From Pseudomonadota bacterium (GTDB lineage: Bacteria > Pseudomonadota > Alphaproteobacteria > Rickettsiales > SXRF01), in assembly GCA_963205245.1 (NCBI GenBank), contig CAUJIB010000049.1, positions 1 through 33,074 on the forward strand: a stretch of 33,074 bases of DNA, written 5' to 3'. Made by a program: the position numbers and the translations under genes. Each line of letters opens with the position of its first letter. Position 1 is the stretch's first letter. The notes under the pieces are model-generated. The model ran no database searches and was not told the origin of the DNA. It saw only the letters and a program-made list of their open reading frames with translations. Shown here one piece after another: positions 16,388 through 26,237 of this stretch.

Positions 16388-19042
16388 ATGGTAAAACGTA
16401 TGTTGATTGATGCGCTACACCCAGAAGAGACAAGGGTTGTTATCGCTGATGAAACCCAAATTTATGATTTTGATTTTGTAAGCACTGCCAAAAAACAGTT
16501 AAAAGGTAATATTTATCTTGCTAAAATCACACGGGTTGAGCCGTCGCTACAAGCTGCTTTTGTAGAATATGGCGGTGGCAAACAAGGCTTCCTTCCTTTT
16601 GCCGAGATCCACACTGATTATTACCAGATTCCGGTTTCTGACCGTAAACGCCTATTGGAAGAAGCAGCACAAGAAACCGAAGGGTCTGAACAATCTCAGA
16701 ATAAAGATTCTGGGCAAAGCAATGAAGAAATTGCCGCTACCACCGCTGAAACACAAAATGACATTGAATTTCCACCATTAAATGAATCTATGGAACCAAT
16801 ATCCATAGAAGAAGATATGGAAAAAGTCAGTGAAGAGCGTCCGGCTTACCTTATGAATAGCGCAATTGATTTATCAATTAGCGAAGAATTGTCGCTATCT
16901 GAATCAATTCCTGTAGATATTGGCACTAGCAGCTCTAACGATATAGACAGTAATGCCAGCATTGATAATTTACCTACTACCCAGCCTAGTGAAGATCTAT
17001 TCGGTAATAATATTCCTGCTTCTGACAATATGGAAACACCGGCTACCGCAAGTCCTGATTCTGAAAATGAGGAAGTTGAGACACTTTCTAACGATGAAGA
17101 AGTGGTGCGCGACAAACGCAACCGTAATGTGTTTATGCGCCGTTATAAAATACAGGAAGTTATACGTCGCGGACAAATTGTTTTAATTCAAGTTATTAAA
17201 GAAGAACGCGGCAATAAAGGTGTTTCCCTTACTACTTACCTGTCACTTGCCGGTCGTTATTGCGTACTAATGCCTAACTCCCCTAAAGATGGTGGTATTT
17301 CACGTAAAATTGCCAGTGCTGAAGACCGCAAACGCCTTAAAGCTATTTCAACAGAATTCCGTTTAGCAGAAGGGATGAGTGTAATTATCCGCACAGCAGG
17401 AATGGATCGCACACATGCAGAAATAAAACGTGACTTTGATTATCTGGTAAAACTTTGGAATAATATAAGGGAAGATACCTTGAAATCCAATGCCCCTGCC
17501 CTGATTTATGAAGAAGGAAACATAGTAAAACGTGCTATTCGTGATCAATATAGCAATGATATTGAGGAAATTATTGTAGAAGGTGACAGTGCCTGCAAAT
17601 CTGCACGTGAATTTATGAAATTGCTGCTCCCCAGCCATTTACCTAAAATCAAACAATATTCAGCGCAAACTCCTCTTTTCTATGCTTATAATATTGAAGA
17701 GCAACTTCTTTCCATGCACGACCCTGTGGTAAAAATGAAATCGGGAGCATATCTGGTTATCAACCCGACCGAAGCCCTGATTTCCATTGACGTAAACTCA
17801 GGACGGGCAACCGGTGAACGCAATATTGAAGAAACCGCCCTTAAAACCAATCTTGAAGCGGCAGCAGAAGTAGCAAGACAATTGCGCCTGCGTGATTTAG
17901 CAGGGCTAGTGGTAATTGATTTTATTGACATGATGGAGTCACGCAACCGCCGTGCAGTAGAAAAAGTGCTTAAAGATTCCATGAAAACCGACCGTGCCAA
18001 AATCCAACTCGGCCGTATCAGCCCTTTTGGCTTGTTGGAAATGTCACGCCAACGTCTGCGCCCTAGTATTTCTGAAACCAATATGACCCAATGCCCTCAT
18101 TGCGTTGGTCGTGGTGTAATCCGGTCGCATGAATCAATGGCAATTCAAATAATCCGTGCTATTGAAAAAGAAGCCAGCAACCAACATACAGGTGTGATAA
18201 AAATTAGTGCTCCTCAGGTTATAGCCTTACACCTGCTTAATTCCAAGCGCGAAGCTTTGCGTGAGCTTGAAAAGCGGCATAATGTTATTATACAGATTGC
18301 TATAAATCCTGAACTTGCCGCTTCAGAATTCAATGTTGAAAAAATCCGTCGTAACAATGTGGAAAGAGCAGAAAACAACGAACAACGCCGTCCAAAACGC
18401 ACAGATAGGGAGCGTGATAACCGTCCACAACGTGTGAATGAAACTACAGGCGATACCTCCCCAGAAGGAAACATCTCTGACGTGCCTGAACCAACCGCAA
18501 GGGAAGCGGAGGTAGCAGAAGGTAAAAATCCGCGCCGTGGAAATCGCCGCCGTGGCGGACGTAACAAACGTGGTAACTATGACTCTGCAACAGAAAATGC
18601 TGACAACACAAACAGTGAAGCAAGCGATAATGTTATAGAATTTGCTCCGTTAAAATCTGAAGACGGGACAGAAGAAAACTTATCTTCTACTGAGGACAGC
18701 AAGGAGTCTGGACAAAAACGCCACCCACGCGAACGTGGTCGTGGCCGTCGTAAATGGCGTGATCGCGGCGAGCAAAGCAGCGATACCAAAAATACAGGGC
18801 AGGAAGCAAATGAAGACATTCCAACTAGCTGGAATGGTGGTGCAGCAGAATTAGTAGATGGCAATACTCTTCCTGCCTTTGCTTCTGACATGCGCCCTGC
18901 AGCTGAACCAGCTCCTCCTACTTACAAAGCTTTTCATGATTACAAACAAGAGGAAACAGTTAAACAACGTCAATCAGAAAATGAGCCTGCTTCTCCACCT
19001 AAACGTGGCTGGTGGCAGAAAATGATAAGCTTGGATGATTAA
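16388..19042 (+). CDS. rne: Ribonuclease E/G family
   Basis: MVKRMLIDALHPEETRVVIADETQIYDFDF...NIYLAKITRVEPSLQAAFVEYGGGKQGFLPFAEI; SGAYLVINPTEALISIDVNSGR; VVIDFIDMMESRNR; MSRQRLRPS; zinc-link TQCPHCVGRG; Arg-rich tail. Confidence 0.97.
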   Translation: MVKRMLIDALHPEETRVVIADETQIYDFDFVSTAKKQLKGNIYLAKITRVEPSLQAAFVEYGGGKQGFLPFAEIHTDYYQIPVSDRKRLLEEAAQETEGSEQSQNKDSGQSNEEIAATTAETQNDIEFPPLNESMEPISIEEDMEKVSEERPAYLMNSAIDLSISEELSLSESIPVDIGTSSSNDIDSNASIDNLPTTQPSEDLFGNNIPASDNMETPATASPDSENEEVETLSNDEEVVRDKRNRNVFMRRYKIQEVIRRGQIVLIQVIKEERGNKGVSLTTYLSLAGRYCVLMPNSPKDGGISRKIASAEDRKRLKAISTEFRLAEGMSVIIRTAGMDRTHAEIKRDFDYLVKLWNNIREDTLKSNAPALIYEEGNIVKRAIRDQYSNDIEEIIVEGDSACKSAREFMKLLLPSHLPKIKQYSAQTPLFYAYNIEEQLLSMHDPVVKMKSGAYLVINPTEALISIDVNSGRATGERNIEETALKTNLEAAAEVARQLRLRDLAGLVVIDFIDMMESRNRRAVEKVLKDSMKTDRAKIQLGRISPFGLLEMSRQRLRPSISETNMTQCPHCVGRGVIRSHESMAIQIIRAIEKEASNQHTGVIKISAPQVIALHLLNSKREALRELEKRHNVIIQIAINPELAASEFNVEKIRRNNVERAENNEQRRPKRTDRERDNRPQRVNETTGDTSPEGNISDVPEPTAREAEVAEGKNPRRGNRRRGGRNKRGNYDSATENADNTNSEASDNVIEFAPLKSEDGTEENLSSTEDSKESGQKRHPRERGRGRRKWRDRGEQSSDTKNTGQEANEDIPTSWNGGAAELVDGNTLPAFASDMRPAAEPAPPTYKAFHDYKQEETVKQRQSENEPASPPKRGWWQKMISLDD

Positions 19043-19052
19043 CTCTAAAATC

Positions 19053-19547
19053 ATGTGTATGAAATTACGGTTCATTTTAATAACGGGCATTTTATGTTGC
19101 AGTGCTATGGCTCGTGCAGATGAACCTCTGCCAACACCAATAGATTATATTGTATATTCTTCTAACAAACAGTGTTCTGCACATGCAAAACTAAATACCA
19201 ATAGTATAATTATTTATCGTTTAGATGATAAAAAACAGGAAAAATCATGGATCATCCCAGATTGGAAGCGCAACATATACCTATCTAATAATTGTGATTT
19301 ATTATTTTCTATATATGATGGGCAAAATTTATTAGCTGAGAATGACAAAAAACCATCTACTATTATTGTTTATGTTTTTAGAAAAGGAAAAGAAAGTAAA
19401 AAAATAACTCTAGGAGATATCTACCCTAACCTAGATATACTTCCAAAAACCATGTCAAACTTTATCCTATACAAACAAATTAAATGGGATGGGGAATTTC
19501 TAAGATTAATAACAGTTGATGATCGTGAAATTAATTTTGATCTATAA
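19053..19547 (+). CDS. Hypothetical secreted protein
   Basis: Signal peptide MCMKLRFILITGILCCSAMARA. The track start at 19035 would overlap rne; ATG at 19053 or 19059 looks more plausible. Confidence 0.6.
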   Translation: MCMKLRFILITGILCCSAMARADEPLPTPIDYIVYSSNKQCSAHAKLNTNSIIIYRLDDKKQEKSWIIPDWKRNIYLSNNCDLLFSIYDGQNLLAENDKKPSTIIVYVFRKGKESKKITLGDIYPNLDILPKTMSNFILYKQIKWDGEFLRLITVDDREINFDL

Positions 19548-19558
19548 AAGGGCATAAT

Positions 19559-20926
19559 ATGTTGTTTAATTTCAAAACAATTTCTTATTTTCTCTGTTTT
19601 TTGTTAATCAGCAATCAAGTCTTTGCTGTCCCATTGATAAGAGATGCAGAGATTGAACATACCCTCCGAACTTATGCTGACCCTATTTTTAAGGTTGCCG
19701 GAGTGAACAGCAAGGCAGTTAGGATTTTCATAGTAAATGACGATACCCTTAACGCCTATGTTGCCGGTGGCGCAAATATGTTTATCAATAGCGGGCTGAT
19801 TATGGCTTCTGATACTCCAGATATACTGATTGGGGTAATGGCTCATGAAACCGGACATATAGCTGGAGGTCACCTAGCGCAAGGTACAGAAAAAATTAAA
19901 AATGCCCAGATCGGTACGGTTCTTACCTTTGTTCTGGGAGCGGCTGCGGCGGCAGTTTCTAAAAAACCGGAAGCAGCGGCAGCAGTTATTACAGGTGGAC
20001 AAACCGGTATAATGCGTAATTTCCTTTCTTATACCCGCGCCAATGAGCAAGCAGCTGATCAATCTGCTATCACCAGCCTTAACAAACTGGATATTTCTGC
20101 CAGCGGTATGCTAAAAATGTTTGAAATGCTAAGGAGGAATGAGCGTAAACAGTTTGGCTCTCCTGACCCTTACATGCTTACCCATCCTCTTACCAATGAA
20201 AGGATCGAATTTGTCCGCAATAACGTTGAAAAATCTAATATTCCCGAAGGGCAACATCCAAAATCTTATGATGAGTTAAACCAAAGGATGATAGCAAAGC
20301 TTTACGGTTTCATAAAAACACCAGAACAAACTTTGCAGAAATATCCAAGAACCAATAAAACTGTCCCTGCCCGACTGGCGCGCGCTGTTGCTTATTATAA
20401 AATGCCAGAGCTGGACAAAGCTTTAGAAGAAATGGATTCGCTGATTGACGAATCACCAAATGATCCTTTTTTCTACGAACTTAAAGGACAGATTCTATTT
20501 GAAAATGGGCGCATTGATGACGCACTCACCGCCTACAAAAAATCTATCAAATTGCTTCCTAATTCTGCTTTAATACTCTCTGATTTAGCAAAAGTTGAAA
20601 TAACCGACAAGTCACCATCATCTTTGCAATCTGCTATCACCCATTTAGAAAAATCTGTAAGTATAGATAATAGCAATGCCACTTCATGGAGGCTGCTTGC
20701 TACAGCATACGGCAGCACTGACAATATGCCTATGTCAAATCTTGCTCTAGCAGAAGAAGCCTTGTTACAGAATGACACAAAAACAGCTATCCAGATGTCC
20801 AACCAAGCATTAAAAAACCTAAAAAAATCATCGCCAGCATACAGGCGGGCGCAGGATGTAAAAAACAAGGCTGAGGAAATTAAAAAACAGAATGAAAAAG
20901 ACGGTATAGAAGATGATGACCGCTAG
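19559..20926 (+). CDS. M48-family metalloprotease with C-terminal TPRs (BepA/YfgC-like)
   Basis: Signal peptide; GVMAHETGHIAGGH (HExxH); YTRANEQAADQSA; C-terminal TPR motifs. Confidence 0.93.
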   Translation: MLFNFKTISYFLCFLLISNQVFAVPLIRDAEIEHTLRTYADPIFKVAGVNSKAVRIFIVNDDTLNAYVAGGANMFINSGLIMASDTPDILIGVMAHETGHIAGGHLAQGTEKIKNAQIGTVLTFVLGAAAAAVSKKPEAAAAVITGGQTGIMRNFLSYTRANEQAADQSAITSLNKLDISASGMLKMFEMLRRNERKQFGSPDPYMLTHPLTNERIEFVRNNVEKSNIPEGQHPKSYDELNQRMIAKLYGFIKTPEQTLQKYPRTNKTVPARLARAVAYYKMPELDKALEEMDSLIDESPNDPFFYELKGQILFENGRIDDALTAYKKSIKLLPNSALILSDLAKVEITDKSPSSLQSAITHLEKSVSIDNSNATSWRLLATAYGSTDNMPMSNLALAEEALLQNDTKTAIQMSNQALKNLKKSSPAYRRAQDVKNKAEEIKKQNEKDGIEDDDR

Positions 20927-21010
20927 ATTTCGGGATTATTTGCTATACTTTCCTAAAAATAATGATAGACTTAACAACCTGATTTTTTATTAAAAACTAT
21001 GGAGTAATTC

Positions 21011-21775
21011 ATGCTTTCATCTCGTATTTTTGCTACCTTCTTATCAATCGTTTTCATCGCTGCAATTCCTACTTTTGCCCAAGCTGCGGCTGTTGATGAA
21101 AACACCCCTATAACCCGCAAACAGCTTCCTGCCCTCATTAAAGAGGCTTTGATTAATGATCCGAGCATCCTTAATGAAGCTGTAGAAAAAATGCAGATAG
21201 CCCAAGAGGAAGAAGTTGCAAAAAAATCTAAAGAAGGTATTATAAAAAACAAAGCGGAACTTATTTCTGATCCTTCTTCACCATCAGTTGGTCCAGCAGA
21301 TGCTGATGTTACCATTGTAGAATTTTTTGATTATCACTGCGGATATTGCAAGCAAGCTCTAAAATCAGTAAGCCAAGTTCTTGAAAATGATAAAAAAGTT
21401 AAAGTTGTTTTCAAAGAATACCCTATATTGAGCGAGGAATCTATATATGCTTCACGTGCAGCTCTTGCTGTAAGCCGTATCGCCAAGGATAAATATTTTG
21501 ATTTCCACAAAGCAATGTTTGCCACTACAGGTGCTATGAATGAGCAGGTTGTTCTGGCAGAAGGAAAAAAACTAGGCATAGACCCAGAAAAATTAAAAGC
21601 AGAGATTGCAAAACCGGAAATTCAGCAAATATTGGATAAAAACCGTAAACTTGGTGCTGAGATTGGAGCACAAGGTACTCCTGCCTTCATTATTGGTGAT
21701 AATTTTTATCCGGGCGCAATGCCTTATGAGGCAATTGCAAAATCTATAGAAGAAGTACGCAAAACCAAAAAATAA
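21011..21775 (+). CDS. DsbA-family thioredoxin-like oxidoreductase
   Basis: Signal peptide; EFFDYHCGYCKQALKSV (CxxC); QGTPAFIIGDNFYPGAMPYEAI. Confidence 0.93.
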   Translation: MLSSRIFATFLSIVFIAAIPTFAQAAAVDENTPITRKQLPALIKEALINDPSILNEAVEKMQIAQEEEVAKKSKEGIIKNKAELISDPSSPSVGPADADVTIVEFFDYHCGYCKQALKSVSQVLENDKKVKVVFKEYPILSEESIYASRAALAVSRIAKDKYFDFHKAMFATTGAMNEQVVLAEGKKLGIDPEKLKAEIAKPEIQQILDKNRKLGAEIGAQGTPAFIIGDNFYPGAMPYEAIAKSIEEVRKTKK

Positions 21776-21813
21776 TCTATAAAAACCCATTTTTGTGCAG
21801 TGCAACATTTTTC

Positions 21814-21842
21814 TTGACTTGCTGTTTTTCATGTAGTAGATT
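21814..21842 (+). promoter_or_regulatory. Putative sigma70-type promoter of the phasin gene
   Basis: TTGACT (21814-21819), 17-nt spacer, TAGATT (21837-21842). Confidence 0.4.
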
Positions 21843-21899
21843 GCGCGCCTAATTGAGTTATTTATTTGTTTTATTTTTGTAATTTTTAGGAGAGATACT

Positions 21900-22313
21900 A
21901 TGTCATACAACCAAGCATTTTCTGATATGTTCAAAAATTCTTTGGACTTTAATCAATTCATTTCTACCGGTCGCCGCAACATGGAAGCTCTTTCTGCTGC
22001 TAACCAAGTAGTAGTTGAGAGCGCGCAAGCAATTACCCGCCGTCAAGCAGAAGTAGCCCGTGCTAATATTGATAACGCTATCAAAGTTTCTAAAGACCTT
22101 ATGACCAGCGGAACACCAGAAACCAGCATCAGCAAACAATCTGATTTGATGAAAGCGTTTTTTGAAAACACTCTTAACAATCTTCGTGAAGTTAGCGAAC
22201 TTGTTACCAAATCAAGCTTTGAAGCTTTTGACGTTCTTAACCGTCGTACTGCTGAAAGCCTAGAAGAAATCAGCTCTGCTTCTGCTACTGCTTCTAAAAA
22301 GAAATCGGCTTAA
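21900..22313 (+). CDS. Phasin-family protein
   Basis: Helical sequence with GRRNMEALSAANQVVVESAQAITRRQAEVARANID, typical of phasin_2 proteins; AGGAGAG Shine-Dalgarno. Confidence 0.88.
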   Translation: MSYNQAFSDMFKNSLDFNQFISTGRRNMEALSAANQVVVESAQAITRRQAEVARANIDNAIKVSKDLMTSGTPETSISKQSDLMKAFFENTLNNLREVSELVTKSSFEAFDVLNRRTAESLEEISSASATASKKKSA

Positions 22314-22328
22314 TTGCTCTGTTAACCG

Positions 22329-22365
22329 AAAAAAGCCCTGAATGGAAACATTCGGGGCTTTTTTG
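22329..22365 (+). terminator. Rho-independent terminator after the phasin gene
   Basis: AAAAAAGCCCTGAATG-GAAA-CATTCGGGGCTTTTTT, strong stem with T-tract. Confidence 0.9.
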
Positions 22366-22393
22366 TTGCGTAAATATAATTTATACAAAATGT

Positions 22394-23230
22394 ATGAACT
22401 TCACCAACCCATATCTCAGACTTATGCGCCTACACCAGCCTGTAGGTATCTGGTTATTATTCTGGCCATGTGCATGGGCCATTATACTTTCTTCTTCCGG
22501 TACATTAGAGACAGGCAAGCTATTATTATTTTTTATCGGTTCAGTATTAATGCGCGGTGCTGGTTGTATAATTAATGACCTTGCCGATAGTGACATTGAT
22601 AAAAAAGTAGAGCGCACAAAAATTAGACCACTTGCCAGCGGTGAGTTGAATATAAAGCAAGCCATGATTTTTTTATCCATACTACTCACTATTTCCCTCA
22701 TAATAGCCGTTATACTTGGTTTACAGGTAATCATGTGGGCTGCATTAGCCATGATACCTGTATCTATTTATCCATTTATGAAACGCATCAGCTGGTGGCC
22801 ACAATTATTTTTGGGATTAGCTTTTAACTGGGGCACAATCATGGGCTGGGTGGCGGTACGAAATCAATTAGAATTACCCGCAATCTGGTTATATATAGGC
22901 GGAATTTGCCTGACGCTTGGCTACGACACTATTTATGCACATCAAGATAAAATTGATGATGCACGTATCGGTGTCCGTTCCACCGCTTTACGGCTGGGAG
23001 AAAAAACCAAATTTTTTGTTACAATAATGTATTTTCTAGCGATGATTTTCTTCACTATTGCTACTGGAAATATTTCAAATATCATATTCTTTATTCCAGC
23101 TATAATACACTGCATCTGGCAGATAAAATTACTGGATATTAGCAAGCCAGAATCAGCAAAACTGGTATTTATGTCAAATTCCTACTTGGGATTTATTATA
23201 GCGTTAAGCTTATTTTTCAGCCTGTTATAA
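22394..23230 (+). CDS. ubiA: UbiA-family prenyltransferase (4-hydroxybenzoate octaprenyltransferase-like)
   Basis: RLHQPVGIWLLFWPCAWAI; NDLADSDIDKKVERTKIRPLASG; YDTIYAHQDKIDDARIGVRSTAL. Confidence 0.95.
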   Translation: MNFTNPYLRLMRLHQPVGIWLLFWPCAWAIILSSSGTLETGKLLLFFIGSVLMRGAGCIINDLADSDIDKKVERTKIRPLASGELNIKQAMIFLSILLTISLIIAVILGLQVIMWAALAMIPVSIYPFMKRISWWPQLFLGLAFNWGTIMGWVAVRNQLELPAIWLYIGGICLTLGYDTIYAHQDKIDDARIGVRSTALRLGEKTKFFVTIMYFLAMIFFTIATGNISNIIFFIPAIIHCIWQIKLLDISKPESAKLVFMSNSYLGFIIALSLFFSLL

Positions 23231-23406
23231 ATATATAAAAATAAATATTTTTGAGCGTTTTCCAAAGGTAACACTCTATTTACCATTTAAGCATAGAATG
23301 AAAGGGTTAATGTAAAAAAATAATGATAAAAACTGAATAAAATGCTGGATAAATCTGATATAATTTTCGCAACATATTATTAGGTTAGTCATCATAGAGA
23401 GAAGAA

Positions 23407-24810
23407 GTGGCTATAGATCAGAAAATGTTATTTAAGAATGACACATCAACAGAGCCTGTTTTTAGTTTAGCCGCAGGACAGCACCACGCTGTTGGTGATG
23501 CTTCTATACCTAATATTGACACACCGGAAATGGTAGCACCCCCTCCAACATATCCCGGTTCTAATTTCTATGCTGCTGATTTTGTCAATATGCTGGAAAC
23601 CTCTATTCACAGCGTTATAAATAATCATACCTCCGGAGCATTACTGCTACTTTCCATAAGCAACCTGTCCATGATTATCAATGCTTATGGGCATGACACT
23701 TCGGAAATTGTAATCCATGATTTAACTAACATGATTAAATCACTTTTATCCGAAGGCGACACTGTACAACGCCTACAGCGCGACCAGCTTGGAATTATCT
23801 TATCTTCCAGCTACCCAGAAGATACAGCAAGAATGATGCAGCGTATCCATACCTTGGTTCAAAATTTCGGTCGGGATAATTTTGAAACCGCATCATTATA
23901 TATAATCGGAGTTATCGGCAGCGTTTCTTTTCCACAGGAAAGCGCGGATGCACATGACGCACTGGACAAAGCCTATATTACCGTAAATAGTATGCAGAGC
24001 AATCAACAGCGCACTTATGAATCTACCCGTCAGGAAGCAGATCAATGCCGCCAGCAAATGGGGCTTGCCAATTATTTTTTCAAAGCCGTTAAGGAAAAAC
24101 GCCTGCGTATGGCCTATCAGCCAATAGTTGACAGTGCTAGTGGTAGAATAGCTCATTATGAAGCGTTGCTTAGAATAGTTGGTCAATCAGGAAAAATCAG
24201 CTCTGCCGGCGCGCTTATCCCTATTGCTGAAAAAATGGGTCTGATTGATGTGATTGATACGCTGGTTATGGAAATGGTGATTGATGAATTACGCAATTCC
24301 AACGATGTTACCCTTGCCTTCAATGTATCAAATATGACCACAGAGAACGCGGCATGGCTGGATAATTTTGAGAACAGAATTAAAGAAACACCGGAAATTG
24401 CCCAGCGTGCTATTATAGAAATAACTGAAACTGCTGCCCACCGCGACCTGCGCCGGACAGCATTTTTTGTTGCTTCACTCCAAGATTTAGGCTGTCAGGT
24501 CGCACTTGATGATTTTGGTTCAGGATACACTTCATTCCGCCAGCTTAAAGCCCTTTCCGTTGATATGGTAAAAATAGACGGGGTTTTTATAAAAGACCTT
24601 GCCCAAAGTGCAGACAACCAATTCTTTGTAAAAACCCTGCTTGATTTTTCGCAGGGATTCGGACTTAAAACAGTAGCAGAATTTGTGGAAACCGGAGATA
24701 GTGCTAAAATCCTTATGAAAATGGGGGTTGATTATATGCAGGGCTATTATTTCGGCAAACCGGAAAACCACCGCAGCTGGCTTGATGAAGGTGAATATAA
24801 AAAAGAATAA
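23407..24810 (+). CDS. EAL-domain protein with degenerate GGDEF-like N-terminal domain
   Basis: EALLR, FNVSNMT, EITETA, DDFGSGYTSF, VKIDGVFI, AEFVET, MQGYYFG; GGDEF position reads RDQLG; GTG start. Confidence 0.92.
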   Translation: MAIDQKMLFKNDTSTEPVFSLAAGQHHAVGDASIPNIDTPEMVAPPPTYPGSNFYAADFVNMLETSIHSVINNHTSGALLLLSISNLSMIINAYGHDTSEIVIHDLTNMIKSLLSEGDTVQRLQRDQLGIILSSSYPEDTARMMQRIHTLVQNFGRDNFETASLYIIGVIGSVSFPQESADAHDALDKAYITVNSMQSNQQRTYESTRQEADQCRQQMGLANYFFKAVKEKRLRMAYQPIVDSASGRIAHYEALLRIVGQSGKISSAGALIPIAEKMGLIDVIDTLVMEMVIDELRNSNDVTLAFNVSNMTTENAAWLDNFENRIKETPEIAQRAIIEITETAAHRDLRRTAFFVASLQDLGCQVALDDFGSGYTSFRQLKALSVDMVKIDGVFIKDLAQSADNQFFVKTLLDFSQGFGLKTVAEFVETGDSAKILMKMGVDYMQGYYFGKPENHRSWLDEGEYKKE

Positions 24811-24899
24811 TAGCTTACTTGCTATATTTTACGTATATTGTTAGAAACTGCTCAGTTTAAGCTTTCATGATTATAAATTCATATTTATATTTCTGGCAT

Positions 24900-24976
24900 G
24901 GGGTCGTAGCTCAGCAGGATAGAGCGGCAGTTTCCTAAACTGTAGGTCGGAGGTTCGATTCCTCTCGATCCCACCA
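24900..24976 (+). tRNA. tRNA-Arg (anticodon CCT), CCA encoded
   Basis: GGGGTCG/CGATCCC acceptor stem, GCTC/GAGC D stem, GCAGT-TTCCTAA-ACTGT anticodon arm, GGAGG-TTCGATT-CCTCT T arm, ACCA end. Confidence 0.97.
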
Positions 24977-25039
24977 CTTTCAAACAAATATCTCTTTGCA
25001 ACTTGTTATTTTTTCAAAAAATCCATATAGTGATTATCT

Positions 25040-26236
25040 ATGGAACATTCCCTTATAAATACAATTATTGCGAGCATCGTGGTTGCTTTTATTTTTGGCA
25101 TGATTGCCAAAAAACTTAATTTACCAGCTATTTTTGGCTACCTGCTGGCCGGCGTCGCCATTGGCCCTAATACTCCGGGTTTTGTTGCTGACGTATCCCT
25201 TGCCAAACAGCTGGCTGAGATTGGCATAATACTATTGATGTTCGGGGTCGGGTTACATTTTTCCCTCAAAGAATTATTTGAAAGCAGAAAAATTGCTATA
25301 CCCGGCGCAATAGTACAGATGGCTTTTGCCACTGCTACCGGCAGTGCTGTTGCCGTTTATCTGGGATATGAACTGATACCTTCGCTTATTTTCGCTTTCT
25401 CCCTTTCGGTTGCCAGCACTATTGTTTTAATACGCTCATTGGAGCAGCGCGATATGCTGGATAGCAATATCGGGAAAATTGCAGTTAGCTGGCTTATTAT
25501 AGAAGATATAGCAATGATTATGGCACTGGTTATGCTGCCGGTTATTGCCAATATTTATAACGGCAATGAAACTGCATCTTTTCAATTAATTGCAGAAATT
25601 ATACTGGGAGTATTTTTCAAACTGGGCGGTTTTTTCATATTCATGATAATTATCGGCAAAAGACTACTTCCGTGGCTTTTACATAATATCACAAAAATGG
25701 AATCGGCTGAATTAACTTCGCTCGGTATATTGTCTATAGCATTTGGCTTTGCTTCAATCGCCTATGTGATTTTTGATTCTTCTTTGGCACTCGGAGCTTT
25801 ATTTGCAGGGGTTATACTAAACGGCAGCGATATCGGGCGCAAATCAGTAGATACTTATATTCCTATGCGCGATGCCTTTGGGGTATTATTTTTTGTATCC
25901 GTTGGCATGCTGTTTGATCCAACCACGTTATTAACGCAGCCTTTTGCCGTACTTATGACCTTTTTAATTATAGTCGTCGCTAAAAGTGTAGCAGCTCTTT
26001 CTATAACAAAACTATTCAAGCAACCACGAGAGGTTAGCTATGCTATCGCTATAAGCTTGGCACAAATAGGTGAATTTTCTTTTATAGTTGGCAGTTTCAG
26101 CCTGACAAATGGCCTAATTTCCCAAGACTTATATAATCTTATTTTGGCTGGTGCTATGTTGTCTATAGTAATGAATCCATTTTTATTCAAACTATACGAT
26201 CTGCTAATCATTAATAAAGAGGTCAAGGCTAATTAA
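25040..26236 (+). CDS. CPA2-family cation:proton antiporter (KefB-like membrane domain only)
   Basis: LNLPAIFGYLLAGVAIGPNTPGF, LAEIGIILLMFGVGLHFSLKEL, FFVSVGMLFDP; ends after the TM domain with no TrkA-N domain. Confidence 0.93.
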   Translation: MEHSLINTIIASIVVAFIFGMIAKKLNLPAIFGYLLAGVAIGPNTPGFVADVSLAKQLAEIGIILLMFGVGLHFSLKELFESRKIAIPGAIVQMAFATATGSAVAVYLGYELIPSLIFAFSLSVASTIVLIRSLEQRDMLDSNIGKIAVSWLIIEDIAMIMALVMLPVIANIYNGNETASFQLIAEIILGVFFKLGGFFIFMIIIGKRLLPWLLHNITKMESAELTSLGILSIAFGFASIAYVIFDSSLALGALFAGVILNGSDIGRKSVDTYIPMRDAFGVLFFVSVGMLFDPTTLLTQPFAVLMTFLIIVVAKSVAALSITKLFKQPREVSYAIAISLAQIGEFSFIVGSFSLTNGLISQDLYNLILAGAMLSIVMNPFLFKLYDLLIINKEVKAN

Positions 26237-26237
26237 T

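Noticed and set aside
17686-18081. 131-aa minus-strand ORF inside rne
   Set aside because: Lies opposite the conserved RNase E catalytic region; likely a frame shadow.
22342-22575. 77-aa plus-strand ORF overlapping the phasin terminator and ubiA start
   Set aside because: Begins inside the terminator stem and overlaps the UbiA active-site region in another frame.
24900-24976. tRNA-Arg(CCT) as a possible integration site for a mobile island
   Set aside because: No integrase, no repeated tRNA 3' end seen in the window and flanking genes look core.
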